From Arion vulgaris (lineage: Eukaryota; Mollusca; Gastropoda; Stylommatophora; Arionidae): DNA of 64,000 nt. Positions 43,000-53,154 of the stretch are shown here, piece after piece (position 1 is the first letter of the stretch; each line of letters opens with the position of its first letter). The stretch is taken from contig CM036767.1 in NCBI GenBank assembly GCA_020796225.1, positions 14,908,927-14,972,926 of the forward strand, read 5' to 3'. The notes beneath the pieces are model-generated. The model worked only from the letters and a program-made list of their open reading frames with translations, made no database searches and was not told the DNA's origin. A program made the position numbers and the translations under genes.

Positions 43000-43167
43000 C
43001 CTTAGATACGTTTGTATTTGGTCGTCCATTTGTGTTTCATTTTAATTTGTCACTCCTGTTTGTTCGTTTGCTTGATAAAGGCCTTGTTGGTCGAAACGTT
43101 GCTGTTTATCGTCACTGTTTCTGTTTTTTTAAAACTATAGTACTTTGTTTGTACGTGTTTCACTATT
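43000..43167 (+). repeat. Right arm of inverted repeat with hammerhead-like motif
   Basis: cttgataaaggccttgttgg then tcgaaacgttgctg resembles the CUGAUGA-helix II-GAAA core of hammerhead ribozymes known from Penelope-like elements. Two core bases differ (CUGAUGA would be UUGAUAA here). ACG...CGTC downstream could form helix III with a cleavage triplet. Confidence 0.55.
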
Positions 43168-43316
43168 TACCAAGTTTTACTGCAGTCTTCCCCTATTTCT
43201 TAAAAACTGACCACGTCAATTTTATACTTTATATTCAAATACTGTGAAGTCTCGAAATGCGACGTCGTAGTATTGAGATGTCTCTAAATGTTATGTCTTA
43301 TCACTGATTTGATTGC

Positions 43317-43577
43317 ATCTTCTTCTTCTTCTTCTTTGCGTTCGTTCTTTACGACCAATTTTAATCACTCTTTGTGATATGTTTGATCTTTGCCAAGAAC
43401 GTGTATACGTTGCACATTGGTTTGGTAGGCCCCTAAACACATAGACGTCTACACGTTTAGGACATGTGCATCCGATTTCAGCCAAACCTCCTTAGTCGCC
43501 TCTTGCGACATGCATAGCAGGTAACAGTGGTTATATTCTTTACACCCCAAATTTGGGCCCCGGTAACCACTCGGGCG
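43317..43577 (-). mobile_element. SINE-A copy, full length
   Basis: It runs from the tail cttcttcttcttctttgcgt to the head gccccggtaaccactcgggc; all blocks are intact, making it a good family reference. Weak flanking duplication tttgattg. Confidence 0.85.
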
Positions 43578-43582
43578 TTTTG

Positions 43583-43735
43583 ATTGATTTTTGATAGATG
43601 AACATCACCATTGCACTTCGGTGAGTAATCATGTGTGCTCCGATCTCTTTTTTACACAGGAATACCTCAGCGGCAGTGCAACTACTTTGTATCACTGGCA
43701 CGGGTCCCCGATCTACGAGTAATTTAGAAGATGAT
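43583..43735 (-). mobile_element. SINE-F 3' fragment
   Basis: cattgcacttcggtgagtaa and gctccgatctc match the family in reverse. Confidence 0.65.
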
Positions 43736-43744
43736 GAAAGTATC

Positions 43745-43911
43745 CAGTGGCGGCTCGTGTTCATTTTTGTTGGTGAGGCCAGACACAAATTTTCGGAATA
43801 ATCATGGTTTTTGGGTTATGTTATATTTTAATTTACTAAATAATAAATACACGTTACACATTATTTTTGTGGGGCCTGGCCCCACTGGCCCTTAATGACG
43901 AGTCGCCACTG
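43745..43911. mobile_element. hAT-like MITE with perfect 8-bp duplication
   Basis: The ends are cagtggcggctcgt and acgagtcgccactg. Flanks aaagtatc lie at 43737-43744 and 43912-43919. Confidence 0.9.
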
Positions 43912-44097
43912 AAAGTATCTAAATGTTGCGTCTTAGTACTGTTATTGCTGCTGTTTGCGTTCTCTTCAACCTTTGTTAACAACTCTGTAATTTGCGCCAG
44001 AGGGCATGAGTACGGTGCGCCCCGTTTAGCCGTCTACACACCAGTATACACAGGATCGTACGGTATATTTTCTCAGTATGATGCAAGCCTTCGAAAT

Positions 44098-44366
44098 AGT
44101 AAAAGTAAAGGAACCCTTTCTACCTCGTGGTAAAGTCAATACAGTGTTAGGCCTGTATTTTTCATTGACCGTCGGCACACAATGGGTGATGTGGTCAGCA
44201 TCACGCCGGCCGCCTTTACTTTCCCAGAGCATGTCTGGTCCCAGTTGAGGCTGGGTCGACCTGAGAGCCGTCGTGGTCGGGAAAATTCCACGCGCATTGC
44301 GGGAGCTGAACCCAGACCACTAGCCTTGCGAAGCGAGTTCACTAACAACTACGCTGCAGCGGCTCT
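44098..44366 (-). mobile_element. SINE-E copy with 14-bp duplication
   Basis: The head (GAGCCGCTGCAGCGTAGTTG in minus sense) is complete. Perfect flanks caagccttcgaaat lie at 44084-44097 and 44367-44380. Confidence 0.9.
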
Positions 44367-44380
44367 CAAGCCTTCGAAAT

Positions 44381-45005
44381 GCCGCTCCTTAAATATTTTT
44401 TTCTTTAACATAACCTTCAATTGTATATTTGATTTTTCTGCTTATTCCGCCCCTCTTACGGTGTCGCTTGATGCGGTCGCCTCTCTGATCATAGCACTGC
44501 ACGGTCCCTGAGTATACAAGACAAATCCGAGTTTCGGCAGTACGTTTTAGTCTGCTTCGCCTCCCCAATCCGAGACAATCTTCTTACTACTGCCTAATGG
44601 ACACACTTCGCTTGTTCAGGCACCAATCTGAGTATGCTCTAACGTTATCACTTATCAATCACTCTTTGTAGTTTGCATGTGATCTGAGTCAAAGAGCATG
44701 AGAACGCTGTGTTATTGCTTTGACGCGGGAGGCCGTTCAGGATAAGGAACATGTTCAGTTGTTTTGGGATACATATCGTTCTCGTAGCCCTAATTAGTTA
44801 GGAGTTGTCACTGTTATTTTCCGGTGATGGGAGCGGAAACAGTTGGCACAGAACAGACATGCTAAATCACAAGTACTGACGCGACAGAGCCAGTCAATCG
44901 GTTGTTAACAGTTATATGAGAATTATCGTCACAATACTCCAGACACGTCCATATTTGCTCCGACTCCTTCTCAACAAAACCAGCAGCCCAACACGCTAGT
45001 TCTAT
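44381..45005. other. Unassigned stretch
   Basis: No clear feature. The block ggccgttcaggataaggaac near 44730 resembles 54040 (gtcgttccggattaggaac). A short SINE-B-like piece lies at 44655-44700. Confidence 0.35.
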
Positions 45006-45009
45006 GTTG

Positions 45010-45420
45010 ATTTATCAATATTTTTGCATATTTGGTATGTCGTTCTTTTCAGGCTGCACCAATATCGACATCCATCTTTCTCAATCAGGTCAGCGACGGG
45101 GAAATTCACACCCTGAAACCCCTGTTCGGAAAACTCTCTCAATGCGTTAAGAATGTCATTTGGTCCATTGCAGCTCTCTCTGATATTGTAGTCATGCCCA
45201 GGAACAAAAATGATGGTGATTTCTCTTATTCCTGTCTGTAACCAGTACCTCCACCCAGTTTCATCTCATCATTCCTGTTTCGACTTTACGAATCATGCTT
45301 ATGGAGTCACTGAGTATGAAAACAGGAGAGTAGTTATGAGATGCCAACCATTTCACCGCCTCTGTAACCGCCCGTGCCTTTATTGTCAAACTTCGTACTT
45401 CACATAAACTACTAAACGTG
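45010..45420 (-). mobile_element. LINE-X fragment, decayed
   Basis: The minus strand gives TIIFVPGHDYN-like sequence and the upstream Glu block region, aligned with 50500-50700. Many frameshifts. Confidence 0.5.
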
Positions 45421-45424
45421 TTTT

Positions 45425-46175
45425 GTCAATCAAATAGTTTTACTGCAGTCTCATATATTTTGTGAATACTTCACATATCTGAATTCGAGACGTCATTGAC
45501 AGAATGTGCCGAAACTACGCCACTCTGGTGGGGCCAGCCTGTTAGACTGCCTGGGTCGCTTGACTTCCCCTGCATGCGATTTTGTTAGCATACTTGGTGG
45601 AACGGTGTTTCGATACTACTCTGAACGATATCTGCTGGCTATCGATCTCTGTACGTTGTACGACGACTAAGGAAATTGTGTAGGCACAGAGGCTTTGAAA
45701 TATTGTTCGTTTGGTGCGAAATCTAAATTACTGCATGAGCTCGCACTACTATTTTCTCTCGTGAGTAGCTTCCCCAACTCACCAGCTTTACAAGGACTAA
45801 AGTGCGTCAATTTGTTTCCATGGACACGACCGGGTGATGGTATAGGGTCGTAGGCAGTTCCAGCTTACTAACACTGACTTGTCACCTTATTTTCGGCCCC
45901 CAGTTTTACCTTTATTACCCAAGGGTTCTTCCAACACGGAGAATGTTGTTCGGTGAGTTGTATTCAAACCAAATGCTGCTGCTGTTATTTAACACATGGA
46001 TTAAGGGTTGCAGATAGCGAATTTGATAACACGAAGCGCTAGTGACAACGAGCCTTGGAAATTCCGGGCTTACACAATGTACGCGGTTGAACCACAGGAG
46101 ACACTGGCCCTTTACTAAGTGTTTTAAATTGCAATTACCTCTGAAGTCGAAGAAAGGCTGGCTTGAATGGTGAAG
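45425..46175. other. Unassigned stretch
   Basis: No exon or repeat family recognised. A Penelope-type end (agttttactgcagtctc) lies at 45436-45452. Confidence 0.35.
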
Positions 46176-46180
46176 GATGC

Positions 46181-46390
46181 CCGCCTGCCCAGCGTGTTCG
46201 TAGCGCGTTGGACGACTGTGTGACAAGCCCTCAGTGAGTGCAGGTTCAATTCCGCGGGCTGGCAGAAATAAACCACAGGTTCTCCAGATTTACGGTGTTC
46301 GTGCACCGAACGAATGGTTACGATGTCCATGGCACTGAACCGAAGACTGAAAGCTCAAGTGCTTCTGGATCGGAAAAAGAAAGAAAAAAC
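46181..46390 (+). mobile_element. SINE-D copy
   Basis: Head GTAGCGCGTTGGACGACTG and GGTTCAATTCCGC, with an A-rich end. Confidence 0.83.
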
Positions 46391-46449
46391 ACTGTGGGAT
46401 ACTGATAAGGAAAGCAAGTTTTCATGCAAAATCAGGCAGAGGGGTCATA

Positions 46450-46812
46450 TTAAGCGCGATGACTTTTAAAAAAAAGTTCAAGACACTGGTTTCGACAATA
46501 GCTTATAGGAACCTGCAGAAATGTCAGGTCGCCACGACAAACTGGTTGATTATGGCAAAACTGCCTGCATCTGCATATTCTGTCAATGGCTGCTATTTTC
46601 GTACCCCAACATGGAATCAACAGTGAGTGAAAATTCTTATTTTTCGGATGGAGGCGCAGACAAATTGGCCTACTCCGAGTCGAATACAGCCTATTATTTT
46701 TCTTCTAGCGATTGTTATTGTGATAATTATACCGTCAGGTGTGTTTTTATGATGAAGTCAACTGTTATATGGAGTTCATCACTGATGTGTAGTTTTGAAT
46801 GTAGCGCTTAGC
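46450..46812 (+). other. Unassigned open frames, possible exon
   Basis: Two overlapping frames are open: one from ATG 46461 (MTFKKKFKTLVSTIAYRNLQ) and one from ATG 46521 (MSGRHDKLVDYGKTACICIF). Possible splice donors are aaca|gtgagt near 46622 and cag|gtgtgt near 46739. No homologue was recognised and no partner exon found, so coding is unproven. Confidence 0.25.
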
Positions 46813-47087
46813 TAACAATCAACAGCATTAGTTTAATAGCCGTCCATCTCAAGCGATGATGACAATAGCCTCAGACGTGTACTGCTGCACCTCTCTGGTG
46901 TGTGCGGAGGTGACTGTAGAGTCAAATCCTAGAACACAATCCCCTACCACAGGTGGGGCATATATGATCCAGGTTAGACATGTGTGTGTTGTGCCTTCTC
47001 TCTTTTCATCCAGTTCGTTTACTTTGTGCCTCAACGGCACGACGATTCTCAGCTATACGAGTTCCTCTTGTGACTACAACATATAAC

Positions 47088-47251
47088 CAGTGGCGGCTCG
47101 TCATTAGGGGCCAGTGAGGGCCTGGGCCACGTAAATAGGTGTAACGTGTATTTATTATTTTATACATTTAAATATATCCTAACCGAAACCATGATTTTTC
47201 CGAAAATATCGATCTGGCCCCACCAACAAAAAGGATCACGAGCTGCCACTG
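47088..47251. mobile_element. hAT-like MITE with perfect 8-bp duplication
   Basis: Same family as 43745 but opposite orientation. Ends cagtggcggctcgt and acgagctgccactg. Flanks catataac lie at 47080-47087 and 47252-47259. Confidence 0.9.
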
Positions 47252-47430
47252 CATATAACTCTTGCTTGTAGTTTAGCTGTATCATTCACAGCTACTACAA
47301 AGGTCACATCGCCTCATTGGCGGTCAAGCCAGGTGAGGGTAGCACCATCGTTAAGATAGGTACTGTCTACCTATGCATGCAAAGACTAGATCAACAGCAT
47401 ACCTTTTATCAGACGGTATAATCATCATAT

Positions 47431-47507
47431 CAGGTGTTCAAGATAAAAGTAGCCCAATTGACTAATAAAAGCCTGTAAATTGGGCTACTTTTATGTTGAA
47501 CACCCTG
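47431..47507. mobile_element. Short mariner-like foldback MITE
   Basis: caggtgttcaagataaaagt and acttttatgttgaacaccct form an extended hairpin (agcccaatt/aattgggct inside). The ends match the MITE at 26469; TA follows the right end. Confidence 0.75.
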
Positions 47508-47646
47508 TATAAGTGTTATGTCTTAAATGTGTGATACTATGGTTTTTGGTACGCCTTCTGGCAGAGTATCACTGACTTGAGCACTATTTCAGAGGGAGAG
47601 AGGCCTCATCCTTGCAGTACAGCTGACTGACTGGTCATGTCAGTAC

Positions 47647-47811
47647 CAGTGGCGGCTCGTGGTCACTTTTATTGGTGGGGTCAGACACAAATTTTCGGAA
47701 AAATCATGGTTTGGAAGTATCTACTATTATTTGTCTATTCGGGGAATTTATTTCCCTTTCGATTATTGGTGGGGCCGGGCTCCACTGGCTCTTAATGACG
47801 AGCCGCCCCTG
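47647..47811. mobile_element. hAT-like MITE with perfect 8-bp duplication
   Basis: Ends cagtggcggctcgt and acgagccgcccctg. Flanks gtcagtac lie at 47639-47646 and 47812-47819. Confidence 0.9.
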
Positions 47812-47879
47812 GTCAGTACTAACTACATATCTGTCTTTTGTTCACCGCACCGTAAATTAAAACAGTCTTCTTCTTCTCT

Positions 47880-48480
47880 TCCACCATTTACTTCTTGATA
47901 GAAGTGTTGGGGTGAAACGTAATGATCTTTGTGTGCTTTTTTAAAGCACTTTGTAAGCTGATATTCATGTTCGCAAGGCTGTTCTTGATGCCGTCGCTCC
48001 ATCTTTTGCGTGGTCTTCCTCTTGCTTTGTACTCATTATACTTTCTCTGTGTGGCTCTCGGGTGTAGGTGTCCAAACCAATTAATCTGTTGTTCTTTTAT
48101 GAATTGCATGACTGGTTTCACATCCAGTCTTCTCTGATTTCTTCATTTCTAATTTTGTCTCTTATTCTCACACCTGCAGCTCTTCTAAGACACCTCATCT
48201 CTGTCGTTATGATTTTCCGCTCATTAGCTGCTGTTATTGGGCCCTGTTTGACACTGGTAACTTAGTGTTGGCCAGAAAATCGTTCTTATGAGATTTGCTT
48301 TAGTTGTTAGCGGTATCTCTTTATATGACAACAGTGGTGTTAACTGTCCCTGTACTTGGTTAGCTTTTGTGCAACGATTGCTGATTTCGCAAACAGAGTG
48401 AAAGTTCTTAATTCCTTTTTGGTGACACAGACCTGTGCGCCCCAAAGTGGAGTAGTATGTTCCTAATCTGGGACGGTATC
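47880..48480 (-). mobile_element. LINE-U 3' part
   Basis: Minus frames: KEIPLTTKANLIRTIFWPTL followed by SYQCQTG; then MQFIKEQQINWFGHLHPRAT and ARGRPRKRWSDGIKNSL, the usual thumb-to-tail order of a non-LTR element. Sister copy at 63660-63940. Confidence 0.78.
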
Positions 48481-48579
48481 AAGGCAGCAAAGTATGCTAA
48501 TATTTGTCGGCTCAGATGATATACAAGCTACTGGAGGCTAAATCTGCTGACAGCAAAGTACGGAACTTAAAAGAGAACT

Positions 48580-49320
48580 TGCTCAGCTTTTAGAAAAGGC
48601 ATATATTCACTTGCAGTGGATTCTATCTCACTGTGGCATTGCAGGCAATGAGAGGCCGATGTCTTGACTAAGGATGCATTGTCAAAGATAAAATTTACCA
48701 ACTCTTGTCTTTTTCAGGTCAAAACTCTCATACAGAGAAAATCTGCAGTAGACTGGAGGATAACAGCTGGATATGATTCTGGAAAAGACTCCCTCGAAGA
48801 CCTAAGCAGAACAGACCAAGTCATTATATTTCACCTAAGTACTGCAAACTCAATAAACACTTACATAGACTAGGAATAAGTCAAACAGCTCTCTGCCAGT
48901 GTCAACAGGCAGAACAGACAACGGAGCATGTTCTGCAAGACCGTCCTCTCCTGTGTGAGCTGAGAAGCAACTTGTAGCCACACCTAGTTGACCTAAAAAC
49001 TAAGCTTTGGGGAAACCTGACAGACCTGAAGCTTTTCTTCTTCTACGTCTGCAGTCTTGAGACTACAATTTTAATCACTCTTGCGACTATGTTTGATCTT
49101 TGCCAGACTGCTACTCGTAGACATTGGTTTGATAGGCCTAACGCATAGACTTCCAGTTTGGAGAACATGCATCCATTTCAGCAAACTCTCCTTTAGTAGC
49201 CTACGACATGCAGCATAACAGTGGTTCTATTCTTACACCCCAAATTTGGGCCTGGCAACCTGAAGCTGACTGCCAGTGTACTGTTCTCAGTAAACTAATC
49301 GCATAATCAGAGATCGCTGA
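48580..49320 (+). mobile_element. LINE-R fragment interrupted by SINE-A
   Basis: WILSHCGIAGNE (RNase H), then gaagacctaagcagaacaga and ctctgccagtgtcaacaggc correspond to the coding region seen reversed at 8672-9016. The frame is broken by many indels. Sequence resumes after the SINE at ctgaagctgactgcc. Confidence 0.75.
49034..49258 (-). mobile_element. SINE-A copy with 9-bp duplication
   Basis: Flanks cctgaagct lie at 49025-49033 and 49259-49267. The copy has unusually many single-base gaps relative to its sisters. Confidence 0.75.
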
Positions 49321-49529
49321 AGAGGAATATACAAGCTACAAGCAGTCGGTTAAAAGTGGTAAATACAAAAGAAAATACAAGCTAGTGTCTGTATGAAAAG
49401 GTTGTGCCCAGCAGTCAGCGAGGAAAATGTAATGAGCTAGGGTACAACCAAATATCACCAAATGCTAAATTGACAGACCTGATCTCAAGGATAGTCTTCA
49501 ATCTATCAGATGATAAGAATGTTATTTCA

Positions 49530-49645
49530 ATTTCATTAAAAAATATCTTCAATGTACTCTAGAGATGTCTATAGGTGTTCCAATCTCTTTCGCGATATCT
49601 CCAACAGCATCCAGGGGGCTAACCATACCATATCAATTTGATGTT
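49530..49645. repeat. Short repeat shared with 28990-29095
   Basis: tttcgcgatatctccaacag..ctaaccatacca. Confidence 0.5.
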
Positions 49646-49901
49646 GGGTGACGATTTACAAAATACGCCTGTTGTGCTGCTCTTTTCTCTTCCACTTCAA
49701 TCCAAGCTCTTGCAATCTAGTAGCTGTTGTGGAATGGTTCAGATGAAAGTTTTCTTTGCTGCCACACTATGAGGGTGCTCAGAATGTCAACTCTATTAAA
49801 TGGATGAACCCCCTCCTATATGGTGGAGAGTCAGCCTGTCTGCTCGTTCTTCCCATTCTTGTCTGCAGATGATGTTTTTGCAAATTGCTGACCTCATGAG
49901 A

Positions 49902-50480
49902 TCAGTCATTGTCTATGAAGCTGCATGTCAGTTGAAGTTCTTCGAGAGTTCCCCATAGCTTGATCTGTAAGCTTTGTTCATGAGGCCATGTTTCATTTCG
50001 TTGGTGTATGTATGATGGACATGACTGCAGGATGTGCTCTGGAGTCTGTATTTCTGTCTGGCATGCACACTGTGCAGTCTGAGCAGGCTTTATTCTGTGC
50101 ATGTGGTGGTTGAGCCTGCAGTGACCTGTTCTTAGGCGAAAGATTGTTGTGTGCTGTTTTCTGTTTAGTCTGCTGATGGGATCTTGTGGGTGTTTGCTGT
50201 GGGTTTGTTGCCTCCATACCTCTTTGTACTTTCTTTTGATATGTGTCTTGATTTCTGGTAGTGACACTGGGTGTTTGTGTTGTGTAAGTTTTGTTCCCTC
50301 CTTAGCCAGCATGTCTGCTCTCTCATTTCCTGGTACGCCACAGTGGGCTGGTATCCACTGGAGAATAATTTTGTTGTGTTCTGAGAGCTTGTTTAGCTGT
50401 AGTGTCAGCTCTCTTTCCATGTTATCTTGTGGTTCCCTTTGTGTGGCCTGCAGGACTGACAAGCAGTCACAAAGGAAGAC
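49902..50480 (-). mobile_element. LINE-R RNase H and Cys-rich tail, long open frame
   Basis: The minus frame stays open for over 190 codons: KLVFLCDCLSVLQA, IILQWIPAHCGVPGNERADM, LAKEGTKL, TIFRLRTGHCRLNHHMHRIK, CACQTEIQTPEHILQSC. RNase H blocks and a zinc-knuckle-like tail are intact, so this is one of the youngest LINE pieces here. Confidence 0.85.
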
Positions 50481-50790
50481 AAGTTTGTTGTTTTGGATGT
50501 TTCTTTGCTGCAGTATGTCTGCTCGTTCATTGCCATTATGCGTCCTGGAACAAAGATGAATGTAATTTTGCAAATTGCTGACCCTCGTGGAGATTCAGTC
50601 CATTGTCTGCACACCAACCAGCCTTCACCTTCCAGATCATACTCATTGAATCACTCAGAATGCACTCATGAGTGTAGTTTTGTGACTCGAGCAAGATTAG
50701 TGCCTTAGTCACAGCCAGTATTTCCATTGTCATGCTACTTGTTGTCATACTAAATGCAGGGCTGGCTTCCTTGATTTTTTATACCGTATG
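50481..50790 (-). mobile_element. LINE-X RNase H fragment joined to LINE-R
   Basis: SSMTMEILAVTKALILLESQ, YTHECILSDSMSMIWKVKAG and, via a frameshift, the NGNERAD block. The frame runs straight into LINE-R. Confidence 0.75.
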
Positions 50791-50899
50791 AAGCTGTTAA
50801 TTATTCCCAATGATGAGTTCTTCACAGTAAAACTTGCCCCACGTTTCTTCCTATTTATTATAAGATAATGGTGAGTTAATGTGTAGGGCTTATGACCAT

Positions 50900-52145
50900 C
50901 AGTGTGAGCGTTAAGTAGTAAGTTGGGTTATCTAGAGTAAGCGGTGACCTGTTTCTCTATGAACAACCGTATTGTTAATACTCCAACACCAACTGTGATT
51001 TTGTGTTCGAAGGTGGTGGAGAGATCTCAGGAAATGAAACACCTGGGGTTGTGGTTTAATCTTTAAATCTTCTTTATGGAACACATAGACCATGTGATAA
51101 TGAAGGCTAGAAAGGGTATGACTGCAGCGAGGGTAATGCCTGCTGTAAATTGTGAGTAGCACCAATTTTGCCTCTTATAACTGGGTCTGGTTCTGTTTGT
51201 GATTGAGTATGTTCTGACAATCCTGATTCTTAACCATTTACAGATAGAAAGACTGGATAGAATGAGGCTATGTGAATCATCATTGGGTGCACTAAAGACA
51301 CATCATACAGGGTGATGCGTTACCTTCTTGATTATCCTACTATGGAAGACAGAATAAGGATGTGTCTGCGCTGACATACTTTCGAGTCAATGACACACAA
51401 CATCCGCTGCACATGGAAATAAGAGAGAAAAAGGAAATAGGTTTAAAGAGAAAATTTTGAATGAGTCAGGCCAAAGACTGTATTCAACAGGTGTGTTCAC
51501 TAGGAAACATTGAATCCAGTGAAGAATAGATGCAAATGCCAACAGGAATCAATACATCATTTTCAGTATATATTAAACTTGATAAAGAGTGCAGACAAGA
51601 GAAGTCAGTGGTCATGGAGGCAGACGTCAGGCGTTAATTGAGTACTCGTCTGTGGGCAATGTAATCATTTACACAGATGAGTCAGTTATTTGACACATGC
51701 AGACCTCATGGGCTTTCACTGCTCAATTCAGAAGGGGATGTTGTGAAGGAAGACAGTGGTGGTTTTGCAATGCCTATCAGCAGTCTCACTATGAAAATCA
51801 TGGCAGTAACTAAAGTGATACCCTGGCTGGAATCACAGACTTTTATCCATGCATGTTTTCTCAGTGACTAAATGAGTATGTTCTGGAAGATTAAAACAGG
51901 CTGGGCTCTAAGACAATTATTGGAGTCGTGGAAGAGGTATAGGCTGACAAAAATCAGTTTATTTTTGTGCCAGGGTGGAGAAATGACTGCACTGATATGC
52001 TTGTAGATATGGCTGCTGTAAAAAAGCTAGCAAACAATTGACCAGGCTGATATGACCATGCTTAAAAGAGAGAGGACGTGTAAATGATTCAAGTAATGCT
52101 GGTGAATCTACAACCCTTACTAGACTGCAAGAATACTAAGTTAAC
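50900..52145 (+). mobile_element. LINE-X, longest copy: RT thumb plus RNase H
   Basis: In order: VVERSQEMKHLGLWFNL, FMEHIDHVIMKARKGMTAAR (thumb), IERLDRMR, VIIYTDES (RNase H), SSLTMKIMAVTKVIPWLESQ and FIHACFLSD, then decayed tail. Many stops; not functional. Confidence 0.78.
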
Positions 52146-52980
52146 CAAGTATACTATATACTGAAGCCAAAGAAGAATAGTAAACCAACATAGAACTGTT
52201 AATAACAGTGTTATTGTCAGTAGTTGATAACTGATAACTGCCCCACACACCTCCTAAGACAGTTAAGACTAAGACACATACAGAGGAGATCGGTGCACTT
52301 AATGACATAATGGACTAAATAAATCGATGTGCAGTGATGATTATTCGACGACTAAACTAGACTAATATAAAACTACTATATAAATAACAAGCTACAAGGT
52401 CAATAATCAATCAGTCACAATGAATTGAAAGAACTATTCATTTGAGTTTTGAGATATAAATATTAAATTTTATTACTGAATTTTTGGAGTAAAGTTTAAA
52501 AAACACACAAATTCAAATTAGTCAAATAATAAATATGGCTCACAAAATAAAACATCTCCAAACAAACTGTAAATTAAATATTCACTCCGGTTTTGCAGTT
52601 TCCGTATTCAGTTTAAGATGAAGATTTGTTGGTATGAACATTTGACGTACAAATTGACAATCGCCGTTGCTAAGTTAAGTCGCAGACCGACTGACTGCTG
52701 CCACATTTTGAACTGTAAACATCAAATTCAGTATTCTAATAAATGAATGTTTATAATATCATATTGATTTCCATATCTTAGGTTGAACTTCCGGCATTAT
52801 AAAACGTATAATATCTGACTGATTATACTGTTCTCGTAGCGATATTTATGATTTTGTAGACACAAACATGCTCAAAGCAATGAGTAAATATTGTAAAATA
52901 ATAAGATCAAAGCAGATCAACATTTTTTTAAACAAAATAAATTCTAAACTATGAGATGTTTGCATTGCAACCTTCGCCGT
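52146..52980. other. Unassigned AT-rich stretch upstream of tRNA-Ile
   Basis: No repeat or exon recognised. It may be relatively unique flank of the tRNA gene. Confidence 0.4.
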
Positions 52981-52983
52981 GGA

Positions 52984-53093
52984 GCTCCAGTGGCACAATC
53001 GGTTAGCGCGCCGTACTTATAGACAGTACCTTCCCCATGTTGGTCATGGGATAAGTTATGCGGAGGTTGTGAGTTCGATCCTCACCTGGAGCA
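52984..53093 (+). tRNA. tRNA-Ile (anticodon UAU) with 36-nt intron
   Basis: The acceptor stem GCTCCAG/CTGGAGC is perfect and the discriminator base is A. The A box region TGGCACAATCGG and B box GTTCGATCC are present, and the T stem GTGAG/CTCAC is perfect. The anticodon stem is CCGTA/TGCGG. The anticodon TAT is at 53018-53020. The intron 53022-53057 follows position 37 and contains ATAAG, which can pair with CTTAT of the anticodon loop, plus a CCCATG/CATGGG hairpin, as expected for a tRNA-Ile(UAU) precursor. The D stem has one A-C mismatch. The mature length is 74 nt. Confidence 0.93.
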
Positions 53094-53100
53094 TCCCAAA

Positions 53101-53106
53101 TTTTTT
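53101..53106 (+). terminator. RNA polymerase III T-run terminator of tRNA-Ile
   Basis: Six T residues begin eight bases after the end of the mature tRNA, the expected pol III stop signal. Confidence 0.75.
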
Positions 53107-53154
53107 GCTAATTGATTTTGAATTTTTCTAAAATAAAATCACTAAAATATTGGC

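Larger units (their letters stand above)
42263..43167 (-). mobile_element. Penelope-like element, 5' truncated, with inverted terminal repeats
   Basis: A 170-bp inverted repeat (42263-42432 and 43000-43167, nearly identical except A-run length) encloses a minus-strand C-terminal region with a GIY-YIG endonuclease domain. Inverted partial terminal repeats are a known feature of Penelope-like elements. The reverse transcriptase part is absent; the right repeat begins exactly where it would start. Confidence 0.85.

Noticed and set aside
42744..43247. 167-codon plus-strand frame
   Set aside because: It is antisense to the GIY-YIG domain and continues through the non-coding inverted repeat arm.
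50149..50559. 136-codon plus-strand frame
   Set aside because: It is the antisense shadow of the LINE-R/LINE-X RNase H region, which has recognisable catalytic motifs on the minus strand.
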